A stretch of DNA of 64,000 nt, taken from contig NZ_PCOV01000002.1 in assembly GCF_002979435.1 (NCBI RefSeq), positions 1 through 64,000 of the forward strand. Direction: 5' to 3'. How positions within the stretch are numbered: position 1 is the stretch's first letter; each line of letters opens with the position of its first letter. Below the pieces are notes generated by a model. It was not told the DNA's origin and did not search any database. It worked only from the letters and a program-made list of their open reading frames with translations. Below are positions 36,764 to 46,543 of the stretch, in pieces. Made by a program: the position numbers and the translations under genes. The stretch is from Microbacterium sp. MYb66 (lineage in GTDB: Bacteria > Actinomycetota > Actinomycetes > Actinomycetales > Microbacteriaceae).

Positions 36764-38371
36764 TCAGTGGAAGAAGTGGCGCTCTCCGGTGAAGAACATC
36801 GTGACCCCGGCCTTGCGGGCGGCGTCGACGACCTCCGCGTCACGGACGGACCCGCCGGGCTGCACGATGGCCGTGACCCCGGCGTCGATCAGCACCTGGG
36901 CGCCGTCCGCGAACGGGAAGAACGCGTCGGACGACGCCACCGATCCGGCTGCGCGGTCACCTGCCCGCTCGACCGCGAGGCGGCACGAGTCGACGCGGTT
37001 GACCTGGCCCATGCCGACGCCGACCGTGGCGTTGTCCTTGGCCAGCACGATGGCGTTGGACTTGACCGCGCGGCAGGCCTTCCACGCGAAGATCAGGTTC
37101 TCCATCTCCTCGTCGCTGGGGCGCTCACCCGAGACGAGCTCCCAGTTCTTCGCGACCGAGACGATGTCGTCCGGGAAGCGGTCGGCATCCTGCAGCAGCA
37201 GCCCGCCCGAGACGAGGCGCACGTCCATGCGCTCCTGCTGCCAGTCTTGGGGCAGCTGCAGCAGGCGCAGGTTCTTCTTCGCCTTGAACACCTCGAGCGC
37301 TGCCGGCTCGAAGGACGGGGCGACGATCACCTCGGTGAAGATGTCCTTGAGATTCTCGGCCATCTTCAGCGTCACGGTGCCGTTCGCGGCGATCACGCCG
37401 CCGTAGGCCGAGACTGGATCGCACTCGTGGGCGCGCAGGTGCGCACTGGCGATCGGGTCGAGCGCGTTCGGCGCCGTGGTCGCGATGCCGCACGGGTTGG
37501 CGTGCTTGATGATCGCGACGGCCGGTTTGACCATGTCGTATGCGGCGCGCAGAGCAGCATCCGCGTCGACGTAGTTGTTGTACGACATCTCCTTGCCCTG
37601 CAGCTGCGTCGCCTGGGCGATGCCGTGTCCGCCGGCGCGGGTGTAGATCGCCCCGCGCTGGTGCGAGTTCTCGCCGTAGCGGAGGGTGGCGAGGCGCTCG
37701 GCCTGGATCGTGAGGTGCGTGGGGAGGTCGCCGTCGTCCTGCAGCGTGCCCTCGGCGAACCACGACGCCACAGCGGTGTCGTACGCGGCCGTGTGGGCGA
37801 ACGCGCGGGCGGCGAGCTCGCGGCGCTGCGACAGCGAGGTGCCGCCCGCGTCGAGCGCCGAGACGATGCCGGGGTACGACTGCGGCGAGACGACGATCGC
37901 GACGTTGGCGTGGTTCTTCGCGGCAGCCCGCACCATCGCGGGGCCGCCGATGTCGATCTGCTCGACCACGTCGTCACCGACGGCACCCGACGCGACCGTC
38001 TCCACGAACGGGTAGAGGTTGACGACGACCAGCTCGAACGGCGTGATGTCGAGCTCGGCGAGCTGACGCTCGTGGTCCTCGAGGCGCAGGTCGGCGAGCA
38101 GGCCACCGTGGATCTTCGGGTGCAGCGTCTTGACACGACCGTCGAGCATCTCTGCGACCCCCGTGACGGCGGCCACGTCGGTGACGGGGAAGCCCGCCTC
38201 CCGGATGGTCGATGCGGTCGAGCCGGTCGAGACGATCTCGACGCCCGCGTCGGCGAGCGCCGCGGCCAGGACGAGCAGGTCGGTCTTGTCGCTCACCGAG
38301 ACGAGCGCGCGCCGGATCGGAACGGCATCGCGATCGCGGTAGAGCGTGGGGTCGTGGCGGGGGCCGGCCAT
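36764..38371 (-). CDS. purH: Bifunctional AICAR formyltransferase / IMP cyclohydrolase
   Basis: A 535-residue PurH, doing the last two steps of IMP synthesis. The N-terminal MGS-like cyclohydrolase opens [20 protein letters not shown] and has [14 protein letters not shown]. The transformylase carries EKMS-type [20 protein letters not shown] and [11 protein letters not shown], with the catalytic Lys-His. It ends [14 protein letters not shown], the standard terminus. The ATG at 38371 has AAGGAG 6 nt upstream. It lies 35 nt after purN. Confidence 0.97.
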   Translation of the reverse strand: MAGPRHDPTLYRDRDAVPIRRALVSVSDKTDLLVLAAALADAGVEIVSTGSTASTIREAGFPVTDVAAVTGVAEMLDGRVKTLHPKIHGGLLADLRLEDHERQLAELDITPFELVVVNLYPFVETVASGAVGDDVVEQIDIGGPAMVRAAAKNHANVAIVVSPQSYPGIVSALDAGGTSLSQRRELAARAFAHTAAYDTAVASWFAEGTLQDDGDLPTHLTIQAERLATLRYGENSHQRGAIYTRAGGHGIAQATQLQGKEMSYNNYVDADAALRAAYDMVKPAVAIIKHANPCGIATTAPNALDPIASAHLRAHECDPVSAYGGVIAANGTVTLKMAENLKDIFTEVIVAPSFEPAALEVFKAKKNLRLLQLPQDWQQERMDVRLVSGGLLLQDADRFPDDIVSVAKNWELVSGERPSDEEMENLIFAWKACRAVKSNAIVLAKDNATVGVGMGQVNRVDSCRLAVERAGDRAAGSVASSDAFFPFADGAQVLIDAGVTAIVQPGGSVRDAEVVDAARKAGVTMFFTGERHFFH

Positions 38372-38406
38372 GATGGGCTCCTTCGTGCGGGTGCGTCGGG
38401 TGGGGG

Positions 38407-38994
38407 TCAGGATGCGGGTGTCAGGGAGAGTTCGCCGGTGGCGATGCCCCGGACGACGTCGATCAGGAGTCGGCGTTCGACGGGCTTGATGCGCTCGTGC
38501 AGGCTGTGCTCGGTGTCGCCGTCGAGGATCGGCACGCGCTCCTGCGCGAGGATCGGTCCGGTGTCGACGCCGTCATCGACGACGATCACGCTGGCGCCGG
38601 TCTGTGCTGCGCCGGCGGCGAGGGCGTCACGGACGCCGTGCGCCCCGGGGAACTCCGGCAGGAACGCCGGGTGGGTGTTGATCAGGCGCGGCGAGTACGC
38701 GGCGACCAGCGACGCGGGCAGCAGACGCATGAGCCCGCTGAGGACGACGAGGTCGGGAGACCAGACGGCGAGCTGGCGACCGAGCTCCTCCCCCCAGGCC
38801 TCGCGGCTCTCGTGCTCGTGCCATGGCACCGTGAAGCTGGGGATGCCGAACTCCTCGGCGTGGGCGAGACCATCGGCCTCGCGGTCGGCACCGACGACGA
38901 TCACCCTGGCAGGGAAATCGGGATGACGAGCGGCCTCGAGGAGGGCGCGAAGGTTCGAGCCGGCGCCCGAGATGAGAACGGCGACCGTGAGCAC
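38407..38994 (-). CDS. purN: Phosphoribosylglycinamide formyltransferase
   Basis: A 195-residue PurN that formylates GAR using formyl-tetrahydrofolate. Seen: [17 protein letters not shown] near the start, [33 protein letters not shown] with the catalytic Asn-His, and [20 protein letters not shown] with the catalytic Asp. The start is GTG at 38994, preceded by TAGACT at exactly 6 nt, so the transcript is probably leaderless even though perM-like lies upstream. purN-purH order next to a PerM-type gene matches Mycobacterium. Confidence 0.96.
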   Translation of the reverse strand: MLTVAVLISGAGSNLRALLEAARHPDFPARVIVVGADREADGLAHAEEFGIPSFTVPWHEHESREAWGEELGRQLAVWSPDLVVLSGLMRLLPASLVAAYSPRLINTHPAFLPEFPGAHGVRDALAAGAAQTGASVIVVDDGVDTGPILAQERVPILDGDTEHSLHERIKPVERRLLIDVVRGIATGELSLTPAS

Positions 38995-39000
38995 GCGCCC

Positions 39001-39006
39001 AGTCTA
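39001..39006 (-). promoter_or_regulatory. Leaderless -10 box for purN
   Basis: On the minus strand TAGACT ends exactly 6 nt before the purN GTG at 38994. Confidence 0.55.
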
Positions 39007-39057
39007 CCGGGGCGCGCAACCGTGCTCCGCCCGGCACCCGCCACCGCGCAGACGATG

Positions 39058-40455
39058 TCAGTCGGGCCGATCTCCCTGATCGGACTTCGGCGGCGCGAAC
39101 CGTCGGAGGTCGTCGAGCGGCGCCGTGTCATCGAGGGCCGAGGTCTCCAGGAGCGCCGAGCCGGAGGGCGCGCCACCCGGCCCCGCCGGAGCCGGGCTCT
39201 GGTCGAGTTCCGACATCTCGGCGATCCAGCGATCCGTCCGCTCTTCGGCCAGCTCGTCGCGGTGACGGGGCGAGAGCAGCAGGATCGCGGCGCCGACGAG
39301 CACTTCCAGCCCCAGCGCGAGCGCGAAGGGGAGCACGGCCGGTCCGACCACCGCCAGCCGACCGGGACCCATCGACCCGTTCGCGAGTGCGGCGCCGAGT
39401 CCGCCGATCCCCGCGCTGACTCCCGCGATACCCACGGCGATGACGGCGCGCTGCAGGAGGCCGAGCGGCGTGCCCTCCCAGACGAGGCGGGACCGCACCG
39501 CCCATCCGGCGAACGCACCGGCGGCGATCGGGACGAGCACGACGATCAGCATCCAGATCGAGCCGTTCTCGGGCAGCAGTCCGAAGACGGGGATGCCGGG
39601 GACGACACCGAGCTGCGTACCCGCCGGCGACACCGCGGTGCCGGCACCGACGGCGAAACCGGGACCGGCGAGCCACGACGCGGTCCACACGATCAGAGTC
39701 GGCAGGTAGACGAGTTGGGCGAGGGTCATGACCGTCGCCCCGAGAGCGTCGACGCGGGCCGCTTGGAACAGCGCGACGACCTCGCCCCCTCGGAACAGCG
39801 TGGTGACGGCGAGTGCCAGGGCGGATGCCCCGACGACTCCGACGAGTGCGAACGCCGTGCCGCGCACGATCGCCGGCGGCACCGGCGCCCAGTCCTCCCG
39901 CGCATCGAACCGATCGTGGATGCGATCGAGGAGGCCGCCGTCGCCTTCCTCCCACGCGATGCGGACGGCGCCGCACAGCACACCCACGAGGTAGACGGCG
40001 GCGGGAAGCAGGATCGCGAGCGGCAAGGAGGTGCGCACGGCTTCCAGTCGCGTCGTCAGCGCCACACCCGCCGAGATGAGGGCGAAAACTCCGGCACCCG
40101 ACAGCGAACCGAGCAGCCAGGCCCCTGCGGTCGCCGCCCTGCCGCCGGAGCGCGCAGCGAACAGCAGGGTGAAGAGCAGGAACGCCAGCGGGGTGATCGA
40201 CACCGCGAAGGAGGCGGCCGCGGCGGGGATGCCGAGCGCGACGAGAACCTCATCGGGGATCGTGATGTCGAGGGGCACGCCGTGTCCGAACTCCCACAGC
40301 GTTCCGGTGAGCGGCCAGAGCGCGCCCCAGTCCGCGGTGACGCCGAAGGCGAGCGTCCACAGCAGCGTCAGCGGCGCCAGGAGCACGACGAGACCGACCG
40401 CAGCGGCGATGGCGGCGTCGAAGGCGGCGAGGAGCGCGACGAGGAGGCGTTGCAT
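39058..40455 (-). CDS. PerM-like polytopic membrane protein (DUF6350 type)
   Basis: A 465-residue membrane protein with about ten hydrophobic helices (for example 5-38, 85-105, 118-140 and 155-175) and a charged C-terminal tail from about 400. Sequence style and the order with purN and purH match the actinobacterial PerM/DUF6350 family (Rv0955-purN-purH in M. tuberculosis), linked there to cell division and persistence. The role here is inferred from family. The start at 40455 is preceded by TAGTCT at 9 nt, without a ribosome site. It is divergent from an NCS2 permease gene. Confidence 0.78.
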   Translation of the reverse strand: MQRLLVALLAAFDAAIAAAVGLVVLLAPLTLLWTLAFGVTADWGALWPLTGTLWEFGHGVPLDITIPDEVLVALGIPAAAASFAVSITPLAFLLFTLLFAARSGGRAATAGAWLLGSLSGAGVFALISAGVALTTRLEAVRTSLPLAILLPAAVYLVGVLCGAVRIAWEEGDGGLLDRIHDRFDAREDWAPVPPAIVRGTAFALVGVVGASALALAVTTLFRGGEVVALFQAARVDALGATVMTLAQLVYLPTLIVWTASWLAGPGFAVGAGTAVSPAGTQLGVVPGIPVFGLLPENGSIWMLIVVLVPIAAGAFAGWAVRSRLVWEGTPLGLLQRAVIAVGIAGVSAGIGGLGAALANGSMGPGRLAVVGPAVLPFALALGLEVLVGAAILLLSPRHRDELAEERTDRWIAEMSELDQSPAPAGPGGAPSGSALLETSALDDTAPLDDLRRFAPPKSDQGDRPD

Positions 40456-40520
40456 AGCGTTTCGAGACTACGACGAGTTCCCCCGGAGCCCCTGGGGGCG
40501 CGCGCGAGGCCGACGACACG

Positions 40521-40540
40521 ATAGCGTTTCTCCGGAGGTT
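40521..40540 (+). promoter_or_regulatory. -10 box and ribosome site of the NCS2 permease gene
   Basis: TAGCGT (40522-40527) precedes CGGAGG (40533-40538) and the ATG at 40546. The decamer ATAGCGTTTC at 40521-40530 also occurs at 40454-40463, overlapping the start of the divergent PerM-like gene. Confidence 0.4.
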
Positions 40541-40545
40541 TCCCG

Positions 40546-42021
40546 ATGACAACTGCCCCGCCCGCCCCGGCATCCACCGAGCCCAAGAACTCTCTGGACC
40601 GCTTCTTCGAGATCAGCAAGCGCGGATCCACGATCGGCACCGAGATCCGAGGGGGCCTGGTGACCTTCGTCACGATGGCCTACATCGTGATCCTCAACCC
40701 GATCATCCTCTCCGGCAAGCCCGACGTCGCCGGCGACATGCTCAGCTTCAACGCCGTGGGGGCCGCCACCGCGCTGACCGCCGGCGTGATGACGATCTTG
40801 TTCGGCCTGGTCACGCGCCTGCCGTTCGGTTTCGCCGCCGGACTCGGCATCAACGCGTTCGTCGCGTTCTCGGTCGTCGGACAGGTGACCTGGCCCGAGG
40901 CCATGGCCCTCGTGATGATCAACGGTGTCGTCATCGTGCTGCTGGCGGCCACCGGGCTGCGGAAGGCGATCTTCGACGCCGTGCCGTTCCAGCTGAAGAT
41001 CGCGATCACGGTCGGCATCGGCCTCTTCATCGCCTTCATCGGCTTCGTCAACTCCGGCTTCGTCACCGCCACCGGCGCCTCGTCGCCGCCGGTCGGCCTC
41101 GGTGTCAACGGCTCGGTCGCCACGGTGCCGACCCTGCTCTTCGTGATCACACTCCTGCTGACCGGCATCCTCGTCGCGCTCAAGGTCAAGGGCGGCATGC
41201 TCATCGGCCTGATCGGCGGCACCGTGCTCGCCGTGATCGTCGAGGCGATCTGGCACATCGGCCCGCGCGGGTTCGACGACGAGGGCAACGTGGTCAACCC
41301 CGGCGGCTGGGGCCTCACGGTTCCCGCTCTGGACGGCTCGCCCGTCGGCGTGCCCGACCTCAGCCTGATCGGCGCTGTCGACTTCAGCTTCGACCTGAGC
41401 AAGGTCAGCCTGGTGGCGATCGTGATGATCGTCTTCACCCTGCTGTTCACGAACTTCTTCGACGCCATGGGCACCATGACCGGTCTCGCCAAGGAGGCGA
41501 ACCTGGCCGACGACAACGGCGACTTCCCGCGCATCAAGTCGGCGCTGGTCGTCGAGGGTGTCGGTGCGATCGCCGGTGGTGCGACCTCGTCGTCGTCGAG
41601 CACGGTCTTCATCGAGTCGGGTGCCGGCATCGGCGAGGGCGCGCGCACGGGACTCGCGAACGTCGTCACCGGTGTCGTCTTCCTGATCGCGATGTTCCTG
41701 ACCCCGCTCACCTCGATCGTCCCGACCGAGATCGCCGCGGCCGCGCTGATCATCGTCGGTGCGATGATGATGGCGCAGATCCGCTACATCGACTTCACCG
41801 ACTTCCGCGTGCTGCTGCCCGTGTTCCTCACCGTCTCGGTCATGCCGCTGACGTACTCGATCGCGAACGGCATCGGCGCGGGCTTCGTCAGTTGGGTGCT
41901 CATCCACGCGTTCTCGGGCAAGGTCAAGACCATCAGCCCGCTGCTGTGGGTCGTCGGCGCCGGCTTCCTGATCTTCTTCGCCCGAGGGCCGATCGAGGCT
42001 CTCTTCGGCGTCGGGATCTGA
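40546..42021 (+). CDS. NCS2 family purine permease (AzgA/PbuG type)
   Basis: A 491-residue, roughly 14-helix NCS2 nucleobase permease, probably for guanine, hypoxanthine or adenine with proton symport. It opens SLDRFFEISKRGSTIGTEIR and FVTMAYIVILNPIIL, both typical of the AzgA/PbuG branch. It also has GLGINAFVAF and the SSSSTVFIESGAGIGEGARTG motif near 345-365 that carries substrate-binding residues. The ATG has CGGAGG 7 nt upstream. Its place beside purine synthesis genes fits purine salvage balance. Confidence 0.93.
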   Translation: MTTAPPAPASTEPKNSLDRFFEISKRGSTIGTEIRGGLVTFVTMAYIVILNPIILSGKPDVAGDMLSFNAVGAATALTAGVMTILFGLVTRLPFGFAAGLGINAFVAFSVVGQVTWPEAMALVMINGVVIVLLAATGLRKAIFDAVPFQLKIAITVGIGLFIAFIGFVNSGFVTATGASSPPVGLGVNGSVATVPTLLFVITLLLTGILVALKVKGGMLIGLIGGTVLAVIVEAIWHIGPRGFDDEGNVVNPGGWGLTVPALDGSPVGVPDLSLIGAVDFSFDLSKVSLVAIVMIVFTLLFTNFFDAMGTMTGLAKEANLADDNGDFPRIKSALVVEGVGAIAGGATSSSSSTVFIESGAGIGEGARTGLANVVTGVVFLIAMFLTPLTSIVPTEIAAAALIIVGAMMMAQIRYIDFTDFRVLLPVFLTVSVMPLTYSIANGIGAGFVSWVLIHAFSGKVKTISPLLWVVGAGFLIFFARGPIEALFGVGI

Positions 42022-42041
42022 CACCGGACCTGCACACGGAC

Positions 42042-42071
42042 GAGGGGCGGATGCTGCGGCATCCGCCCCTC
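42042..42071. terminator. Bidirectional hairpin terminator after the purine permease
   Basis: GAGGGGCGGATGC (42042-42054) pairs perfectly with 42059-42071 (13 bp, 4-nt loop), between convergent genes ending at 42021 and 42080. The stem is nearly the same as that at 14209-14240. Confidence 0.8.
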
Positions 42072-42079
42072 TGTCGTCT

Positions 42080-42484
42080 TCAGCCCGCGTAGGCGGCGGC
42101 GAACTCGGCGGACGGCTCGATCGGCTCGATCACGTCGATCAGCACGCCACCGGGAGCCTCGACGATGAAGTGCCTCTGCCCGAAGGCCTCGTCCCGTAGG
42201 GGCAACCGCTCTGGCAGCCCGCGCTCCCCCACCAGGCGAGCGTGTTCCGCGGTCGCATCCGGCACCTCCACGTTGAGCAGCAGGCCGCGAACGGGTTCGC
42301 GAAAGCCCTCGGGGATGGTCTCGTGGGTGCGGTCGAGGATCGCCAGCTCTCCCCCATCGAAGCGCAGACTCACGTACCAATCGGCTTCGAACGTCGTCTC
42401 GAAACCGAGTTCGTCGCGGTAGAACCGTGCTGCGGCGGCGACGTCGTCCACCATCAGCACCGGGTAGAAGCTCGTGATCTCCAT
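42080..42484 (-). CDS. VOC/glyoxalase superfamily protein
   Basis: A 134-residue vicinal-oxygen-chelate protein: one beta-alpha-beta-beta-beta module pair, opening [20 protein letters not shown] and ending in [15 protein letters not shown]. Such proteins are dioxygenases, isomerases or antibiotic-binding resistance proteins; which applies is unknown. Two ATGs are adjacent (42487 and 42484). The ribosome site GAGGAG is only 2 nt from the first and 5 nt from the second, so 42484 is chosen. It is divergent from a TetR gene that probably represses it. Confidence 0.85.
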   Translation of the reverse strand: MEITSFYPVLMVDDVAAAARFYRDELGFETTFEADWYVSLRFDGGELAILDRTHETIPEGFREPVRGLLLNVEVPDATAEHARLVGERGLPERLPLRDEAFGQRHFIVEAPGGVLIDVIEPIEPSAEFAAAYAG

Positions 42485-42495
42485 CATCTCTCCTC

Positions 42496-42549
42496 TTACG
42501 TACAGTGTGTTTGTATCTGTCGGCTAGGATACATACACGCCGCACGTAA
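42496..42549. promoter_or_regulatory. Nested dyad, likely TetR operator
   Basis: Inner arms GTGTTTGTATC (42507-42517) and GATACATACAC (42528-42538) pair at 10 of 11 positions. Outer arms TTACGT (42496-42501) and ACGTAA (42544-42549) share exactly the same centre, 42522.5. TAGGAT (42525-42530), a likely tetR-type -10, lies inside. Confidence 0.65.
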
Positions 42550-42558
42550 AGGAATCCC

Positions 42559-43137
42559 ATGCCCCGAGCATCCGCCGCCGACGCGGCAGAGACCGCCCGC
42601 CGAATCCTCGACGTCGCCACCGCGCACTTCGCCGAGCACGGCTACGCCGCAGCGTCCGTCGACGAGATCGCCCGGGCTGCGGGCGTGACGAGGGGCGCCG
42701 CCTACCACCATTACTCGTCGAAGCCGCTGCTCTTCGCCGCCGTCGCCGCGGCCCAGCAGCAGTCCGTCGCCGAGGCGATCGTCACCGCCACGCGGGGAAG
42801 CGCTCCGGACACCGCACTGCGCGACGGCAGCCACGCCTTCCTCGACGCCATCACCCGAGGAGCGGCTTCGCGCGTGCTGCTCGTCGACGGTCCGGCGGTG
42901 CTGGGGTGGCAGGAGTGGCGGCAGCTGGACGCGGAGGGTCCCGAACGGGAGCTGCGCGCGGGGCTGCGCGAGGCCGGAGCCTCCCCCGCACTGCTGGATC
43001 CGCTCACCGCAGCGCTCTCGGGAGCGATGAACGAGCTCGCTCTCTGGCTGGCCGCGCACCCCGACGATGCCGACGCGCGGACACGGGCCCACACAGCCCT
43101 CGACGGCCTTTTGGACGCTGTGGCCCCGCGCGGCTGA
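42559..43137 (+). CDS. TetR family transcriptional regulator (VOC partner)
   Basis: A 192-residue TetR/AcrR repressor. The DNA-binding helix-turn-helix is at about 12-58: AHFAEHGYAAASVDEIARAA then GVTRGAAYHHYSSKPLLFAAV. The remainder is the helical ligand-binding domain. The ATG has AAAGGA 5 nt upstream. It is divergent from the VOC gene across 74 nt that hold a nested dyad, so it probably regulates itself and the VOC gene. Ligand unknown. Confidence 0.9.
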   Translation: MPRASAADAAETARRILDVATAHFAEHGYAAASVDEIARAAGVTRGAAYHHYSSKPLLFAAVAAAQQQSVAEAIVTATRGSAPDTALRDGSHAFLDAITRGAASRVLLVDGPAVLGWQEWRQLDAEGPERELRAGLREAGASPALLDPLTAALSGAMNELALWLAAHPDDADARTRAHTALDGLLDAVAPRG

Positions 43138-43185
43138 CTCGACGCGGTCGGCGTCCACGAGCCGCCAGCACCGATGGGCATGAAA

Positions 43186-43215
43186 GAAGGCCCCGGAGTG
43201 GAGTCCGGGGCCTTC
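43186..43215. terminator. Hairpin terminator between TetR gene and sucD
   Basis: GAAGGCCCCGGA (43186-43197) pairs perfectly with 43204-43215 over a 6-nt loop. It separates convergent genes ending at 43137 and 43235. Confidence 0.8.
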
Positions 43216-43234
43216 AGATCAAGCGTAACTCAGA

Positions 43235-44137
43235 TCAGAGCGACTCGATGATCGCGCGCATCAGGTCGGCCGTCTCGGACGGCGTCTTGCCGACCTTGAC
43301 ACCGGCGGCCTCGAGGGCCTCCTTCTTCGCCTGAGCGGTTCCGGCCGAGCCGGAGACGATCGCGCCGGCGTGGCCCATGGTCTTGCCCTCGGGAGCCGTG
43401 AAGCCTGCGACGTAGCCGACGACCGGCTTGGTGACGTTGGCCTTGATGTACTCGGCCGCGCGCTCTTCGGCGTCGCCGCCGATCTCACCGATCATGACGA
43501 TGGCCTTGGTCTCGGGGTCGGCCTCGAACGCGGCGAGCGCGTCGATGTGCGTGGTGCCGATGACCGGGTCGCCGCCGATGCCGATGGCGGTGGAGAAGCC
43601 CAGGTCGCGCAGCTCGAACATCATCTGGTACGTCAGGGTGCCCGACTTCGAGACGAGGCCGATGGGCCCCTTGCCCGTGATGTTCGCCGGCGTGATGCCG
43701 ACGAGAGCCTCGCCCGGCGTGATGATGCCGGGGCAGTTCGGGCCGATGATGCGGGTCTTGTTGCCCTTGCTCTGCGCGTAGGCCCAGGCCTCGGCGGAGT
43801 CGCCGACGGGCACGCCCTCGGTGATGACGACGAGCAGCGGGATCTCGGCGTCGATGGCCTCGACCATCGCGTCCTTGGTGAAGGCGCCGGGGACGAAAGC
43901 GATCGACACGTCGGCGCCGGTCTCCTTCATGGCCTCGGCGACCGAGGCGAAGACGGGCAGCTCGACGGCGTTGCCGTCCTTGTCGGTGTGCGAGACCGTG
44001 GTGCCGGCCTTGCGGGCGTTCACGCCGCCGACGACCTGGGTGCCGGCCTTGAGCATGAGAGCGGTGTGCTTGGTGCCCTCGCCGCCGGTGATGCCCTGGA
44101 CGATGACCTTGGAGTCCTTGTTGAGGTAGATCGACAT
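43235..44137 (-). CDS. sucD: Succinate-CoA ligase, alpha subunit
   Basis: A 300-residue SucD. With SucC it interconverts succinyl-CoA and succinate with nucleotide phosphorylation in the TCA cycle. Seen: [20 protein letters not shown] (CoA-binding start), [13 protein letters not shown] near 145-157, and [21 protein letters not shown] with the phosphorylated His. Length is normal. It is second in the sucCD operon, 29 nt after sucC. Confidence 0.97.
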   Translation of the reverse strand: MSIYLNKDSKVIVQGITGGEGTKHTALMLKAGTQVVGGVNARKAGTTVSHTDKDGNAVELPVFASVAEAMKETGADVSIAFVPGAFTKDAMVEAIDAEIPLLVVITEGVPVGDSAEAWAYAQSKGNKTRIIGPNCPGIITPGEALVGITPANITGKGPIGLVSKSGTLTYQMMFELRDLGFSTAIGIGGDPVIGTTHIDALAAFEADPETKAIVMIGEIGGDAEERAAEYIKANVTKPVVGYVAGFTAPEGKTMGHAGAIVSGSAGTAQAKKEALEAAGVKVGKTPSETADLMRAIIESL

Positions 44138-44166
44138 TTCTCTAGTCCTTGTGTCTCAGCGTCGGA

Positions 44167-45333
44167 TCACGCGTTGGCGAGCTCGGCGGCCTTGTCGGCG
44201 CCCTCGTCCATCGTGGCGGCCAGGGTGACGAGCGGGTGCGCGTACTCGGCGAGGATCGCGCGACCCTCGTCGACGCGGTTGCCGTCGAGGCGGACGACGA
44301 GCGGCTTGGAGGCCGTGGCGCCCAGCGTCTCGAGCGCGCCCTTGATGCCGTTTGCGACGGCGTCGCACGCCGTGATGCCGCCGAAGACGTTGACGAACAC
44401 GCTCTTGACCTGCGGGTCGCCGAGGATGACGTCGAGGCCCGCGGCCATGACCTCAGCCGAGGCGCCGCCGCCGATGTCGAGGAAGTTGGCCGGCTTCACG
44501 CCGTTGTGGTTCTCGCCCGCGTAAGCGACCACATCGAGCGTGGACATGACGAGTCCTGCGCCGTTGCCGATGATGCCGACCTCGCCGTCGAGCTTCACGT
44601 AGTTCAGGCCCGACTCCTTGGCCTTGGCCTCGAGGGGGTCTGCGGCGTCCTTGTCCTCGAGAGCCTCGTGCTCCGGGTGACGGATCTCGGAGGCGTTGTC
44701 GTCGAGCGTGACCTTGCCGTCGAGCGCGATGATGTCGCCCTCTTCGGTGCGGACCAGCGGGTTGACCTCGACCAGCGTCGCGTCTTCGCCCTTGTAGACG
44801 TCGAAGAGCTTGACGAACACGTCGGAGACCTTCTCGACGAGGTCTTCGGGGAACTTCGCCGCGCGGGCGATCTCGACGGCCTTCGCCTTGTCGATTCCCG
44901 TGAGCGGGTTGACCTCGACGCGCGCGAGCGCCTCGGGACGCTCCACGGCGAGCTCTTCGATCTCCATGCCGCCCTCGACCGAGCAGAGGCTCAGGTAGGA
45001 GCGGTTGGCGCGGTCGAGCAGCACGGAGAAGTAGAACTCCTCGGCGATGCGCGCACCCTGCGCCACCATGACGCGCTTGACGACGTGGCCCTTGATGTCG
45101 AGGCCGAGGATGGCCTTCGCCGCCTCATAGGCCTCGTCGGGGGTCTTGGCGACCTTGACGCCGCCCGCCTTTCCACGGCCGCCGGTCTTCACCTGAGCCT
45201 TGACGACGACCACTCCGCCGATCTTCTCGGCAGCCGCCCTCACCTCTTCAGGGGTGTCCGCGACGATGCCGGCGAGGACCGGCACTCCGTACTTTTCGAA
45301 AACGTCTCGTGCCTGGTACTCGTACAGATCCAC
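44167..45333 (-). CDS. sucC: Succinate-CoA ligase, beta subunit
   Basis: A 388-residue SucC with the ATP-grasp fold. It opens [19 protein letters not shown], has [18 protein letters not shown] near 45-62, and ends with [17 protein letters not shown] and [16 protein letters not shown] in the CoA-binding half. The start is GTG at 45333 with AAGGA 7 nt upstream; the frame extends further upstream, but homology begins here. A dyad related to one ahead of icd lies in its leader at 45367-45384. Confidence 0.97.
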   Translation of the reverse strand: MDLYEYQARDVFEKYGVPVLAGIVADTPEEVRAAAEKIGGVVVVKAQVKTGGRGKAGGVKVAKTPDEAYEAAKAILGLDIKGHVVKRVMVAQGARIAEEFYFSVLLDRANRSYLSLCSVEGGMEIEELAVERPEALARVEVNPLTGIDKAKAVEIARAAKFPEDLVEKVSDVFVKLFDVYKGEDATLVEVNPLVRTEEGDIIALDGKVTLDDNASEIRHPEHEALEDKDAADPLEAKAKESGLNYVKLDGEVGIIGNGAGLVMSTLDVVAYAGENHNGVKPANFLDIGGGASAEVMAAGLDVILGDPQVKSVFVNVFGGITACDAVANGIKGALETLGATASKPLVVRLDGNRVDEGRAILAEYAHPLVTLAATMDEGADKAAELANA

Positions 45334-45366
45334 TGTGGTTCCTTCACTGGGCTGCTGTCTGGTAAT

Positions 45367-45388
45367 TCTCTCGATGTCGAGACATCGA
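45367..45388. promoter_or_regulatory. Dyads in the sucCD leader
   Basis: Two overlapping palindromes: TCTCGA-TG-TCGAGA (45369-45382), and TCGATGTC (45371-45378) with GACATCGA (45381-45388). On the minus strand the 18-mer at 45367-45384 reads TGTCTCGACATCGAGAGA and matches the icd site at 14 of 18 positions. It lies 34 nt ahead of the sucC start, with TAGGCT further upstream. Confidence 0.5.
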
Positions 45389-45448
45389 CCAGTCCCCCAG
45401 CCTACTACCTCGCCCTGAGCGTTCCTGCGGCCTCCGTACCACCGCCGG

Positions 45449-45802
45449 TCAGTGCCGCGTCGGCACACCGGGCCGTCGCACCGGCAGGGCGACCCTGCGC
45501 AGCTGACGGGCGATCAGCATCGGTGCGACCACCAGCACGGTGCCGACGACGACGATCACGGGGCGCACCGTCACCACCGGCAGCGAGCCCCACAGGGCGA
45601 TCAGGATCGCCGCGACGAGGGCGAGCACGAGCACGATCTCGGTCACCAGCAGCTTCCGCCGCACGGATGCGCGGTCCGCCGCCAACGTCGTCTCCCGACC
45701 CCGCACCGCGATGTGCTCGGTCCAGGTGGAGCCGTTCCACCAGCGCCGGGTGCCGCGTCGCCGCGTGTCGAACCAGCCGGCCGCGATCGCGTCATCTCTC
45801 AC
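45449..45802 (-). CDS. DUF2510 small membrane protein
   Basis: A 117-residue protein. The N-terminal DUF2510 motif [24 protein letters not shown] is split here as [15 protein letters not shown] then NGSTWTEHI, near 8-31. Two membrane helices follow at about 52-71 and 78-97. DUF2510 is a short Trp-rich domain often found at the N-terminus of actinobacterial membrane proteins; its role is not established. The start is GTG at 45802, with CATACT 7 nt upstream, so it too may be leaderless. It lies between sucC and a divergent TetR gene. Confidence 0.82.
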   Translation of the reverse strand: MRDDAIAAGWFDTRRRGTRRWWNGSTWTEHIAVRGRETTLAADRASVRRKLLVTEIVLVLALVAAILIALWGSLPVVTVRPVIVVVGTVLVVAPMLIARQLRRVALPVRRPGVPTRH

Positions 45803-45850
45803 GCTCCCCAGTATGACGCCGCCGCATCGGCGTCACCGCCGGCCGAGGTC

Positions 45851-45856
45851 TAGGCT
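45851..45856 (+). promoter_or_regulatory. Leaderless -10 box for the second TetR gene
   Basis: TAGGCT lies exactly 6 nt before the ATG at 45863. Confidence 0.55.
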
Positions 45857-45862
45857 TTCGGC

Positions 45863-46522
45863 ATGCACGAATCCGCAGAACTGCGCACCGGTGTCGTCGC
45901 CGCAGCACTCGAGCTCTTCAGCGCCCAGGGGTTCGACCAGACGTCGGTCGAGCAGATCGCCAAAGCCGCCGGCGTCTCCCGATCGACCTTCTTCCGGCAG
46001 TTCGGCGGCAAGGAGGACGTCGTCTTCGCGGATCACGAGGTGCTCCTGGAACAGCTCCGAGAGTTCCTCGACGAGGGTCATGAGGACCCGTGGGCCGCGG
46101 TGTGCGCGGCATCGGAGTCGGTGTTCACGCACTTCGCGCACGACCCGGAGCTCGCTCGACGCCGCTACCAGATCGTGCGCCAGGTGCCCGTGCTGCGCGA
46201 GCGGGAGATCATCACGGTCTTCCGTTACGAGCGACTGTTCGACGAGTACCTGCGCGGCGCGCTGCCGGGTGTCGACCCGCTGGACGCCGTCGGGTTCGCC
46301 GCGCTCGTGACCGCCGTGCACAACCACGTGCTTCGCCAGCTGCTGCGCGGACGCAAGAAGGTGCCGCTCTCGACGCTGCAGACGGCGCTGGCCGACGCCC
46401 GCCGCCGCTACGGCGTCGCGGGCGAAGCCGCCACCGCCCCGGACGACGTGGTCGTCGCGGTGTTCCCGCGCTCCATGCCGATCGCGGAGGTCACCCGTCG
46501 CCTGCAGTCGGAACTCGACTAG
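45863..46522 (+). CDS. TetR family regulator of acyl-CoA dehydrogenase
   Basis: A 219-residue TetR repressor. The helix-turn-helix lies at about 10-55: ALELFSAQGFDQTSVEQIA then KAAGVSRSTFFRQFGGKEDV. The C-terminal domain is helical. The ATG at 45863 follows TAGGCT by 6 nt with no ribosome site. The acyl-CoA dehydrogenase gene starts 63 nt downstream on the same strand with a perfect dyad between them. An acyl-CoA ligand is likely by analogy with similar pairs (inference). Confidence 0.9.
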   Translation: MHESAELRTGVVAAALELFSAQGFDQTSVEQIAKAAGVSRSTFFRQFGGKEDVVFADHEVLLEQLREFLDEGHEDPWAAVCAASESVFTHFAHDPELARRRYQIVRQVPVLREREIITVFRYERLFDEYLRGALPGVDPLDAVGFAALVTAVHNHVLRQLLRGRKKVPLSTLQTALADARRRYGVAGEAATAPDDVVVAVFPRSMPIAEVTRRLQSELD

Positions 46523-46543
46523 CCGCTCGAGGGTCGTGGAACC

